Source of the DNA: Pedobacter cryoconitis
GTDB lineage: Bacteria; Bacteroidota; Bacteroidia; Sphingobacteriales; Sphingobacteriaceae
Assembly: GCF_001590605.1 (NCBI RefSeq)
Contig: NZ_CP014504.1
Span: forward strand, 4,154,001 to 4,218,000
Length of the DNA: 64,000 bases
Direction: 5' to 3'
Shown here: positions 33,904 to 41,519 of the stretch, piece after piece
Layout: the number at the start of each line of letters is the position of its first letter
How positions within the stretch are numbered: position 1 is the stretch's first letter
Program-made: the position numbers and the translations under genes
The notes under the pieces: generated by a model
Database searches by the model: none
What the model was told of the DNA's origin: nothing
What the model saw: the letters and a program-made list of their open reading frames with translations, nothing else

Positions 33904-34077
33904 ATGGACAAAGAACAATTAAAAGCAGAATTACTAAGAAAAGAATTAGTAAAACCTAATTCGACAGAAGAAAGACTAGCAATGGAAGTAGAATCACTTT
34001 GTGAAACCTTCGACTGCACAGGAAACTTTGGAAGAGCCGATGGAAATATCGGCAGTGATAATGATATCTTATTTTAA
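33904..34077 (+). CDS. candidate RiPP precursor peptide 1 (57 aa)
   Basis: A 57-residue ORF beginning MDKEQLKAELLRKEL. The first 30 residues are charged and helical, as in a leader. The C-terminal part is of different character: Cys33 and Cys38 (LCETFDC), then TGNFGRADGNIG and an acidic end SDNDILF, rich in Gly, Asn and Asp with a single Arg (R44). It stands alone between noncoding gaps, 12 bases before a perfect hairpin, and directly ahead of a radical SAM gene. R44 is the obvious substrate for the cluster's peptide arginase. The two Cys or F42/N41 are possible radical SAM sites. No double-Gly cleavage site is evident. All product statements are inference. Confidence 0.72.
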   Translation: MDKEQLKAELLRKELVKPNSTEERLAMEVESLCETFDCTGNFGRADGNIGSDNDILF

Positions 34078-34088
34078 GATTCATTAGC

Positions 34089-34121
34089 GAATACAATAGC
34101 ATTTAATATGCTATTGTATTC
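34089..34121 (+). promoter_or_regulatory. 14-bp hairpin between precursor 1 and the maturase genes
   Basis: GAATACAATAGCAT (34089-34102) pairs perfectly with ATGCTATTGTATTC (34108-34121) around a 5-base loop, 12 bases after the precursor stop. There is no T tract. The position fits a partial terminator or mRNA-stabilising stem that makes precursor transcript exceed that of the downstream enzymes, as in many bacteriocin operons. Confidence 0.65.
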
Positions 34122-34253
34122 ATTCATTGCGACCATTTCACTGTAGTGTTTATTCATATTTAAAACTGTGACTATTGTTTCTTTATAATTCTTAATAAAG
34201 AATTCAGATAAATAGTAATCATTAACTTTTGATATCAACTAATCAAATTAATT

Positions 34254-35702
34254 ATGCAACTTCTTAAATCCAGCCCATATAATGTTCTGATCCCAGTCGA
34301 TGACAGGGAAGAGTTTTTAATCTTTAATACACTTACAGGAGGTATCGAAATATTGAATGCTGAAGAGGGGAAACTGATGTCAGAGATCTCTTGCTTACCC
34401 TATTTTCAAAAAGAAGTTTATACTGATCATCTACTGCTACTGGAATACTTATTCTCCAAAGAATATATCATTGATTCTGAAAAAAATATGATTGAAATCT
34501 TTGAAAAAAACAGCAACGATTACCAGTTCAAAAATGCCGGAACAATCTATCTCACTATCGGCACAACAATTTCATGCAATATGGGATGCTCCTATTGCTT
34601 TGAATTTGTTAAGCCTAACCATACCCTGAAAGATGATAAAGTTAAGAAACAAACTATCATCTATATTGATGAAATTATACGGAAAGCGGAACAAAAAATC
34701 CATACCCTTTCAATCACGTGGTATGGTGGAGAACCACTACTTAATGTAAAGGCCATTGAAGATATGTCTGTTGGGCTAATTGAACTGGCTAAAAAACACA
34801 ACCTGATATATAATGCAAAAATAATAACAAACGGGATTTATTTAACAGAAACTAATGTCCAAAAGCTGATTGACAATAAAGTTCAATTAATGCAGGTAAC
34901 AATAGATGGAGCAAGAGCAATTCATGATAAAAAAAGACCGCTTAAACAAAAAAACGCAAAAAATTACTACAGAATATTAGAAAATCTTTCTCAAATACCA
35001 GAAGGTATTAATGTATTAGTGAGAATTAATGTTGATAACGAAGTGGCTGACTCAACCCCCGACATGTTAGATGATTTTCAAAGTTTTGGTATTTGGCCTG
35101 ATAAGTATAAACAATTTAGTTTTGATCCCGCTTGGCTCAGATCCTATGAGGAAATCACCTTAAATGAAGAAGAAAAAGACAATAGGATGCATGTTGACGC
35201 CTTTTTTGATTTTAAACAAAATTTCCGTTTGAATTTACTCGAACGCTTTAACCGCTGGGCTAACCAGAACCAGGTTAAAGCTGCTAAATTGAAATGGGAT
35301 CTTCCATCCTATCAATCTACCTGTGCAACATGGGCTTCTCCAATCAGTCTTGTTGTTGACCCAAATGGTTTCATTCATAAATGCTGGGAAACTATTCACG
35401 ATGATAAACAGGCTCCAAGTTCTGTTTTTGATGCTTATGACCCCAATATCTTTGCTAAATACAGTGCTTTTAATCGCTACTCACATAATGATGTCTGCAG
35501 AAACTGTAAATATTTACCAGTTTGTGATAAGATTTCCTGCTCATATGAGGCGATTAAAAACACAGTACCTCAGTGTACTGAATGGAAATATAAAACGGAA
35601 AGTTATATCAGGGAGCAATATCTTAGAATGATCAACAATCCAGAGTCAATCAATGCTCCTACCGCAGCAGCAGCAGTAAATACCGGTCACTCAAATAAAT
35701 AA
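34254..35702 (+). CDS. radical SAM/SPASM peptide maturase
   Basis: A 482-residue cytosolic enzyme. Residues 1-80 look like a PqqD-type recognition element that would bind the leader. The radical SAM cluster ligands are C108, C112 and C115 (CNMGCSYC), followed by ITWYGGEPLL and the MQVTIDGAR strand. A C-terminal SPASM domain with many cysteines (STCATW...HKCWE...CRNCKYLPVCDKISC...PQC, about 357-455) should bind auxiliary clusters. Such enzymes make thioether, C-C or ether crosslinks in peptides. The bond made here is unknown. It is 176 bp after precursor 1 and 7 bp before the subtilase gene, heading a tight operon. Confidence 0.85.
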   Translation: MQLLKSSPYNVLIPVDDREEFLIFNTLTGGIEILNAEEGKLMSEISCLPYFQKEVYTDHLLLLEYLFSKEYIIDSEKNMIEIFEKNSNDYQFKNAGTIYLTIGTTISCNMGCSYCFEFVKPNHTLKDDKVKKQTIIYIDEIIRKAEQKIHTLSITWYGGEPLLNVKAIEDMSVGLIELAKKHNLIYNAKIITNGIYLTETNVQKLIDNKVQLMQVTIDGARAIHDKKRPLKQKNAKNYYRILENLSQIPEGINVLVRINVDNEVADSTPDMLDDFQSFGIWPDKYKQFSFDPAWLRSYEEITLNEEEKDNRMHVDAFFDFKQNFRLNLLERFNRWANQNQVKAAKLKWDLPSYQSTCATWASPISLVVDPNGFIHKCWETIHDDKQAPSSVFDAYDPNIFAKYSAFNRYSHNDVCRNCKYLPVCDKISCSYEAIKNTVPQCTEWKYKTESYIREQYLRMINNPESINAPTAAAAVNTGHSNK

Positions 35703-35709
35703 GAATTAA

Positions 35710-37608
35710 TTGAAAATTGGAATAATTGATACGGGAGTAGATCATACTCACAAACGGTTTAATCATCATCATATTACCGGAATAACTCTGTCCGAAAATC
35801 TTAGGAAAGAGATTAAACTGGTAAAAAACAGCTTTAAGGATATCAAAGGGCATGGTACAGGTATTTTGTCAATAATTGTGCAACATGCACCCTATGTGGA
35901 GACTGAAGTAGTAAAACTGGAAGCAGAAAACGGACGGATTAGTGAGAATTTACTGGTGCAGGCCATTAACTATCTCTTAAACAATAAGGAGATAGAACTG
36001 ATTAATATCAGCATGGGCATCAAGACTAACAATCCTTCCAAAGAATTGAGGCTAGCCTGTGACAGAGCATCAAAACAAGGAGTGATTCTGGTTGCAGCAG
36101 TTCACTACTTACATGATAAGTTATGTTATCCCGCTCATTTTAGTTCAGTACTTGGCGTAGGGCAAGGAATTGTGGAGACTAAACACAAATTCAGAAAGCT
36201 TGATAACAAATCAGCAGACATTCTGGCCAAAGGTGGGTTCCAAAGAGTGGCTTATCCGGAAAATGCCTTTAGATTCAGTGTAGGTACGAGCCTTGCCACT
36301 GCTCACTTTTCTGGAATAATCTGCAAAGCTAAGTTAGAAAACCAATGGAATGACCTGGACTCTTTAAATAGCTGGATTAAACGAAATTCGGATAATTCGA
36401 TTATCAGTCTGACTAAACACGACTCTAAAATAAGAAAATTAAATAAAACTGAGACGCCAGTATTCTCTGCGGAAGAAATTTATAATTCTTTAAAACCAGC
36501 TGCAGGAATTTTAAATATAGCTATCTATCCATTTGAAGAGAAAGAAATGCAGTCTATTTTAGAATTCCCTCAACTATTCCCATATCAGCTTACACTAGCA
36601 GTCGGAAATTTAAGATCGATCAAACTAAATCAAAGCATAAGTCTGCTGGAGAACCTGGGTGTCCCCTACACTTTTGGAGAATTAGAAGATGCGGCTTATA
36701 ACACATTTGATACTGTTATAATAGGCTATTTCCTGGATAAACTACTTGATCAGAACTCTTATCAGGGTTATTCATTGATTAAAGAATGTGTAAAGAGAAA
36801 TAAAAATTTCATTGTTTGGGACCTGGCAATCAAAGACTTAATCCACTCAGTAATCTCAGATTCGGGCGGGGAGTATACCGGGAGTATTTTTGTTACTGCC
36901 TTTCGGAGACAGGACCAGGAGAACCTCTGTGCTTCGATGGAGCACCAGGTTTTAAAATCTCCTTCAATCTGCGTAGTTGGAACAAATAAAAAGCAAGGTA
37001 AATTTACTACCCAGTTAATCTTAAAAGAACTTCTCAGGGAAAATGGCTATAAGGTATCTCATCTATCTACAGAACCACAGGGAATAGTATTAGGAGCCGA
37101 TTTCGTCTTTCCGATTGGCCACAAAAGCACAGTTGATGTGGACATCAGGGAGTGGAATAAATCTTTACGCTTTTTAACCCAGGTAATCGAAGAACATACT
37201 AAGCCAGATATCATTATTACAGGGAGCCAGGGTTCTATTTTACCTAAATACCCTATGAATGATTCTAATGCAGCAGAGATGCTAAGTTATGTTAAAGCAT
37301 TTTATCCAGATACACTCATTTGCACAATCAGTCCTAATGATACTCTCGACTATATCAAAAAAACTACCGATGTAATTAAAGCTTTTGTCGATTGCGAGGT
37401 TCTGTTCTATGTTTTAACTCCATTTGAATATACAATTCATTTCAACAACCAGGTCCGTGTTTCATATAGAATGCTTGACGAAGATGAATATCAAAGTAAG
37501 CTTAAATATTTCAATGAAAATTTGAATGCCCCAGCATTCAACATCAAGGACAGGAATAACAGTCAAAAAATAATAGACATTATTATAAACAAATTTTCAA
37601 AAGGGTAA
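35710..37608 (+). CDS. subtilisin-like S8 peptidase fused to a DUF1611-like P-loop domain
   Basis: A 632-residue two-domain protein. The start is TTG at 35710: an in-frame stop lies just upstream and the catalytic Asp is already residue 7, so no later start is possible. Residues 1-225 are an S8 subtilase with D7 (IIDTGVD), H48 (GHGTG) and S194 (VGTSLA). The oxyanion-hole segment reads VAAVHY where subtilisins have AAGN, so the Asn is missing. Residues about 265-630 resemble DUF1611 (DgcN-like), with the nucleotide loop GTNKKQGKFTT at 424-434. No signal peptide is present, so it acts in the cytosol, perhaps in leader removal coupled to an ATP-using step. I know of no described protein with this fusion. 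It is 7 bp after the radical SAM gene. Confidence 0.75.
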   Translation: MKIGIIDTGVDHTHKRFNHHHITGITLSENLRKEIKLVKNSFKDIKGHGTGILSIIVQHAPYVETEVVKLEAENGRISENLLVQAINYLLNNKEIELINISMGIKTNNPSKELRLACDRASKQGVILVAAVHYLHDKLCYPAHFSSVLGVGQGIVETKHKFRKLDNKSADILAKGGFQRVAYPENAFRFSVGTSLATAHFSGIICKAKLENQWNDLDSLNSWIKRNSDNSIISLTKHDSKIRKLNKTETPVFSAEEIYNSLKPAAGILNIAIYPFEEKEMQSILEFPQLFPYQLTLAVGNLRSIKLNQSISLLENLGVPYTFGELEDAAYNTFDTVIIGYFLDKLLDQNSYQGYSLIKECVKRNKNFIVWDLAIKDLIHSVISDSGGEYTGSIFVTAFRRQDQENLCASMEHQVLKSPSICVVGTNKKQGKFTTQLILKELLRENGYKVSHLSTEPQGIVLGADFVFPIGHKSTVDVDIREWNKSLRFLTQVIEEHTKPDIIITGSQGSILPKYPMNDSNAAEMLSYVKAFYPDTLICTISPNDTLDYIKKTTDVIKAFVDCEVLFYVLTPFEYTIHFNNQVRVSYRMLDEDEYQSKLKYFNENLNAPAFNIKDRNNSQKIIDIIINKFSKG

Positions 37609-37611
37609 AAG

Positions 37612-38442
37612 ATGCAGAATTTAATAGATTTATTAAGAAAAACGACTTCGGTAGCAACTGATGATGTTGCTCAATTAACCAAGAAAAACTTCAATGATAA
37701 TTACGGATATGCTGGTAAACCTGTCAATTTTACAAATGCCTTTCAGGATATGCCAATTAAAATTAAGTGGACCCATGAATATCTGTCAAAGACCTTGGTT
37801 AAGCAGGAAAAAATAGAAAATACAAATGATGAGTCAGCTCCTTTATATATATCCTATGCCGATTATCTAAATATTTCTGAGCCTCATTTATATTTTAAAA
37901 CCAGCGGTCTGCTAAGCGCTGAAATTAAAGAAGATTACCATATTCCCGAAGCATTTAATTGTTGGTACTCCAATACAAAATTAGGAGCACCCAAGACAAA
38001 TCTGAGTTGGATCTATGCTGGTAATGCAGGAACCGGGAGCCAGATCCACCGGGATATCTGGTGGAGCAGTGCATGGAACTATCTTTTAAAAGGTAAAAAA
38101 TTATGGTTGATTTATCCTGCTATTTACTCAGAGGCTATCAAAAAAAATATTTCAGAATATCAGATTAATCCCAACCTGGAAGATTGGAGCGAGGTAATTA
38201 ATCTCCCTTACAAACCTTTAACTTGTATCCAAAATGCAGGTGACATGATATTTGTACCTGGAGATTGTTATCATCAGGTAATTAACCTGGAATGGACACT
38301 ATCACTGACTGAGAACTTTATCAATGAAACAAATTATGACCTGGTAAGGACCTATTTCAGAAACAGCGGCAACCGGGATAATTTAAGTAAAATTGAAATG
38401 ATCGTCAGAAAAGGATTTGAACAATTAGAAGCACAAAAATAA
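37612..38442 (+). CDS. JmjC/cupin_8-like Fe(II)/2-oxoglutarate oxygenase
   Basis: A 276-residue cytosolic protein with the JmjC-type facial triad H146-x-D148 (SQIHRDIW) and H221 (CYHQV). It has the usual KGKKLWLIYP strand after the first motif and GDMIFVPGDCYHQVINLEWTLSLTENF around the distal His. Members hydroxylate protein or peptide side chains using 2-oxoglutarate and O2. It is 3 bp after the subtilase gene and 8 bp before the second oxygenase. Its peptide target in this cluster is inferred. Confidence 0.82.
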   Translation: MQNLIDLLRKTTSVATDDVAQLTKKNFNDNYGYAGKPVNFTNAFQDMPIKIKWTHEYLSKTLVKQEKIENTNDESAPLYISYADYLNISEPHLYFKTSGLLSAEIKEDYHIPEAFNCWYSNTKLGAPKTNLSWIYAGNAGTGSQIHRDIWWSSAWNYLLKGKKLWLIYPAIYSEAIKKNISEYQINPNLEDWSEVINLPYKPLTCIQNAGDMIFVPGDCYHQVINLEWTLSLTENFINETNYDLVRTYFRNSGNRDNLSKIEMIVRKGFEQLEAQK

Positions 38443-38450
38443 ATACCGTT

Positions 38451-39020
38451 ATGCAAAAGAAGATTGAAATAATTGACGGCAAAGAAATACACATAATCGA
38501 CGATATATTTTCAGTCGCAGAAATTGAAGCTTTTTATGAATATGTAAACAGTCTTTCCTTTAGAAAACGGGAGAAGAGTTTATCATACGATGAGTTTCCA
38601 ATTTTTAGCACAGATTTTATCCCGGCTACATTCGAAACCGAGACCTTTATTGGAAAAAAATCGAGAGAAATCTTAAACCAGATTAATAGTGCCGGCAAAG
38701 ATTATGAGATGTGTCGTTCCTATATTAATCTGTGTGCATATGGAGATGTAGAGTATCCGCATTTTGACTGTGATCCTGATCAATCGGATATTACTGTTCT
38801 CTATTACGTAAACAAATTCTGGGATTATAAATATGGTGGAGAAACCATCTTTTATGAAAATAAACAATCACGTCTTGCCATCTTACCAACTCCCGGCAGG
38901 ATTGTCATCTTCCCCGGCAATATAGAGCACATGGGAACCATACCTACACGAATCTGTAAATTGTCAAGATATAGTCTGGCAATGAAATTTAGAAAAAAAA
39001 AGAATCATGATAAAAACTAG
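38451..39020 (+). CDS. prolyl-4-hydroxylase-like 2OG-Fe(II) oxygenase
   Basis: A 189-residue protein of the P4H-like 2OG-Fe(II) oxygenase family. The iron triad is H104-x-D106 (YPHFDCD) and H160 (IEHMGT), and a following Arg (R167 or R173) would bind 2-oxoglutarate. The family core YGGETIFYE...ILPTPGRIVIFPGN is clear. It could hydroxylate a residue of the precursor, perhaps Asp, Asn or Pro. Its last 14 bases overlap the carrier-protein gene, so the two are translationally coupled. That suggests the two products may act together. Confidence 0.82.
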   Translation: MQKKIEIIDGKEIHIIDDIFSVAEIEAFYEYVNSLSFRKREKSLSYDEFPIFSTDFIPATFETETFIGKKSREILNQINSAGKDYEMCRSYINLCAYGDVEYPHFDCDPDQSDITVLYYVNKFWDYKYGGETIFYENKQSRLAILPTPGRIVIFPGNIEHMGTIPTRICKLSRYSLAMKFRKKKNHDKN

Positions 39021-39264
39021 AGATAGAGTAGTTACCATATTAAATGAAGTAATCGAGAGTGATTACGCTGAATTAAACAAACTGGAAATTAGCGATGACG
39101 AAAAACTAAGAGCAATAACTTCAGAATCTATGGTTGCCCTGATTTTTGTAACCACACTCGAAGATGAATTCTCCATAGAATTTAACGATGATGAAATAGA
39201 CATCGCCTTTTTCAACAGCATTGATTATTTAGCAGAAACAGTCGACGGCCATTTAAACCAATAA
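39007..39264 (+). CDS. acyl/peptidyl carrier protein
   Basis: An 85-residue acidic, helical protein. S41 in ITSESMVALIFVTTLEDEFSIEF aligns with the phosphopantetheine Ser of the DSL motif, and the following EDEFSIEF matches helix II-III of carrier proteins. The net charge and size fit an ACP. It overlaps the oxygenase gene by 14 bases. No adenylation enzyme, ketosynthase or phosphopantetheinyl transferase is encoded nearby. It may carry a fatty acyl or other acyl group for the two condensation-like proteins further on. Confidence 0.7.
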   Translation: MIKTRDRVVTILNEVIESDYAELNKLEISDDEKLRAITSESMVALIFVTTLEDEFSIEFNDDEIDIAFFNSIDYLAETVDGHLNQ

Positions 39265-39302
39265 ATTTAAACAAATACCTTCTTCTTCCATCCCATAAAT
39301 CT

Positions 39303-41117
39303 ATGATAAGAACAACATCCTTAAAAATTTCTTCTTTTTGCATTGTAACTAAGACTATAAATGAACATAAAACCCCGTCATTTATATTTTTTAATTGCAA
39401 ACTAAAGAAATGGGTTGTTCTTGATCCTTTAAACAAAGAACTGATTGAAACAGGTCAGTTCGGGAAACTTAACGAAGGTTTACTCTATGAGCTGATTTCC
39501 AGTGGAATCCTGATCCATGAGAGCCAGGAGGAGAAAAGCAGTCTGATTGAAAGATTGAAAGTATTTGATAGATTAACCATTCTTGTTGACGAGAATTTAG
39601 ATGAACAATTTATCAACGATCTGAATGCTTTTACAGTCCTGCAAGGAATAACGCAGCTGGCTTTTCTATTTACCCGTGGAGGCGATGAAACTACAGAAAC
39701 CGTCTCTATTATTAAACAAGCTTTTAATCAGAATGAACGATTAAAAAAAATACGCTATTTCACTCTTGAATTAAGCTGCCATGATCATCAATACATCAAC
39801 TTAAGTGAATATAAGGATGATATAAATCCGGTTCCTGAAAGAGTTCATCTGCAGCAAATAATAACTAAAAGATCCTCGGAAGCTGGCTTTGAAAAAAGTG
39901 ACATTACACAATATTCCTGTTATACTTACAATGAGGGTTTCTTTTCGGATAATTTTTCAAAAATAAATTTCATCAGAAATACTTACTCACTGTCATTAAT
40001 AAATTCCAGTTGTAGCTATCTAAAGGAGCTACCCTTCTCCGGCCTGGTGTGTGACAGTTCACGCCTCAAAACGATAACTAAACAAATTGAGATTCATCCT
40101 GACTGCAAAAATTGTCAATTATTGGTAGGTTGTGGGGGCTACGCTACTGATCAGAACATTGTATGTCCTTCTTACAAAAACACAATCCAACATTCTATCA
40201 ATAATTTTGTTCATATCGATAATCAGCCTGCAGATGAGGAATCTCCATATTTTGGGGTAAGGAACAGAGTTCACATCAAACAACAAGTAGATCTTTTATT
40301 GGAGAATCTCATTAAAACGAATACTGCTGAATTAAATAAACCATACATCAACGTCATCATAGAGGAATATAATCAGGCATTTCAATTGTCAAAAAACAAT
40401 TTGACGAATCTATCAGTTTCTTGTGCCACGGAAGCCGACAAAATGGCTTCAATATTCAAGGAAGGATCTTTCGAACAGGATTTTATTCAAACCTCCTGTA
40501 CCTCTGCTAAATCTTATTTAGAATATAGAAAAAAAAAATATGCCGAAAGTACTCAGATCATCGAAAAGGGGCTAAACCATGCTGTGAATTTATTATTATA
40601 CCCAAATTCAGAGATTGCATTTCTGGTTATATATCAGATGTTAACTAACAAAGCTAAAGTAGCCCTTATTAATAAGGATTTTTATAACTGGAAAAAATAC
40701 GTACTGGAATGTATTCATTTAATACTGAATAAGGAACAACCAGCCTCCTGTCCTGCAATAGACTTTTCTTCATTTAGTTCATTATCAACCCCTGTACTGA
40801 ATGCTATAGTAATGGAAACCATTGAAAGAATACTTTTGATGAATATAAAAGATCCGGAATTTAAACATGGACCAGAATTAATCTTAAGTATTGCAGTAAA
40901 TAATCAGGACAATCTGTTAAACATTCAAATTTCATCATGGGTTAGCATAATGAGAGATTTTGTTAATATAAATGAAATATATTTCTCTGATAATTTCCAT
41001 ATATTTATGTCATCTGCTAATGAATTAATTAGCATCAAGCCACTAAAACTTTATTTAAAAAGTTATCTGAAGAAACGCAACCCGGAACTGCTTAAAAAAC
41101 TTAATACAACTCGATAA
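39303..41117 (+). CDS. SPASM-domain protein with degenerate radical SAM region
   Basis: A 604-residue protein. The N-terminal 75 residues resemble a PqqD-like recognition element (FIFFNCKLKKWVVLD, GLLYELISSGIL). The middle has the size of a radical SAM barrel but no CxxxCxxC motif. The SPASM-like Cys cluster follows (HPDCKNCQLLVGCGGYATDQNIVCPSY, about 265-292). The last 300 residues are helical, with a repeat-like pattern, and are of unknown family. It resembles the GwsS (grasp-with-spasm) type, but there is no ATP-grasp partner here. It may be a precursor-binding scaffold for the other enzymes. Confidence in the domain reading is moderate. Confidence 0.55.
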   Translation: MIRTTSLKISSFCIVTKTINEHKTPSFIFFNCKLKKWVVLDPLNKELIETGQFGKLNEGLLYELISSGILIHESQEEKSSLIERLKVFDRLTILVDENLDEQFINDLNAFTVLQGITQLAFLFTRGGDETTETVSIIKQAFNQNERLKKIRYFTLELSCHDHQYINLSEYKDDINPVPERVHLQQIITKRSSEAGFEKSDITQYSCYTYNEGFFSDNFSKINFIRNTYSLSLINSSCSYLKELPFSGLVCDSSRLKTITKQIEIHPDCKNCQLLVGCGGYATDQNIVCPSYKNTIQHSINNFVHIDNQPADEESPYFGVRNRVHIKQQVDLLLENLIKTNTAELNKPYINVIIEEYNQAFQLSKNNLTNLSVSCATEADKMASIFKEGSFEQDFIQTSCTSAKSYLEYRKKKYAESTQIIEKGLNHAVNLLLYPNSEIAFLVIYQMLTNKAKVALINKDFYNWKKYVLECIHLILNKEQPASCPAIDFSSFSSLSTPVLNAIVMETIERILLMNIKDPEFKHGPELILSIAVNNQDNLLNIQISSWVSIMRDFVNINEIYFSDNFHIFMSSANELISIKPLKLYLKSYLKKRNPELLKKLNTTR

Positions 41118-41488
41118 TGATAAATCTTAAATACTACATCATGTGCGGAGTTTTGCTGCTGCAATTCCCAAATTACACTAAAAAATGGAATGGCAGCGAT
41201 CTGCCTGGCCATAGTTACGCAACTTTTGAGGATTTCAATGGTAAGCAGGACTTTAAAATTAAGTTTGACAAGGATGACAGTTTTATTCTTAAGTATACAA
41301 CAGATTTGAAAAAAGGCCAGCTTAATCTCGAAATTAAGTCATCGAACAAAACTATTTTCAATAAAGATCTTACGGGATCACAATCAGGTGAATTGAGAAT
41401 TGAGAATATTAAAGGTGACAAGTACAAATTCATCTTTAAAGCTAAACATGCCGACGGCAGTTATGATATCACCTATAAAAAACTTTAA
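41117..41488 (+). CDS. small hypothetical protein, possibly secreted
   Basis: A 123-residue protein whose start overlaps the SPASM-protein stop (TAATG), so it is translationally coupled. A short hydrophobic N-terminus (about 5-18, YIMCGVLLLQF) may be a signal. The rest is a beta-rich domain (FKIKFDKDDSFILKYTTDLKKGQLNLEIKSS). No family is recognised. It could be an immunity, binding or export accessory; this is only a guess from position. Confidence 0.5.
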   Translation: MINLKYYIMCGVLLLQFPNYTKKWNGSDLPGHSYATFEDFNGKQDFKIKFDKDDSFILKYTTDLKKGQLNLEIKSSNKTIFNKDLTGSQSGELRIENIKGDKYKFIFKAKHADGSYDITYKKL

Positions 41489-41519
41489 TACTTAATAGCC
41501 CGTATCTGACCAATAATCA

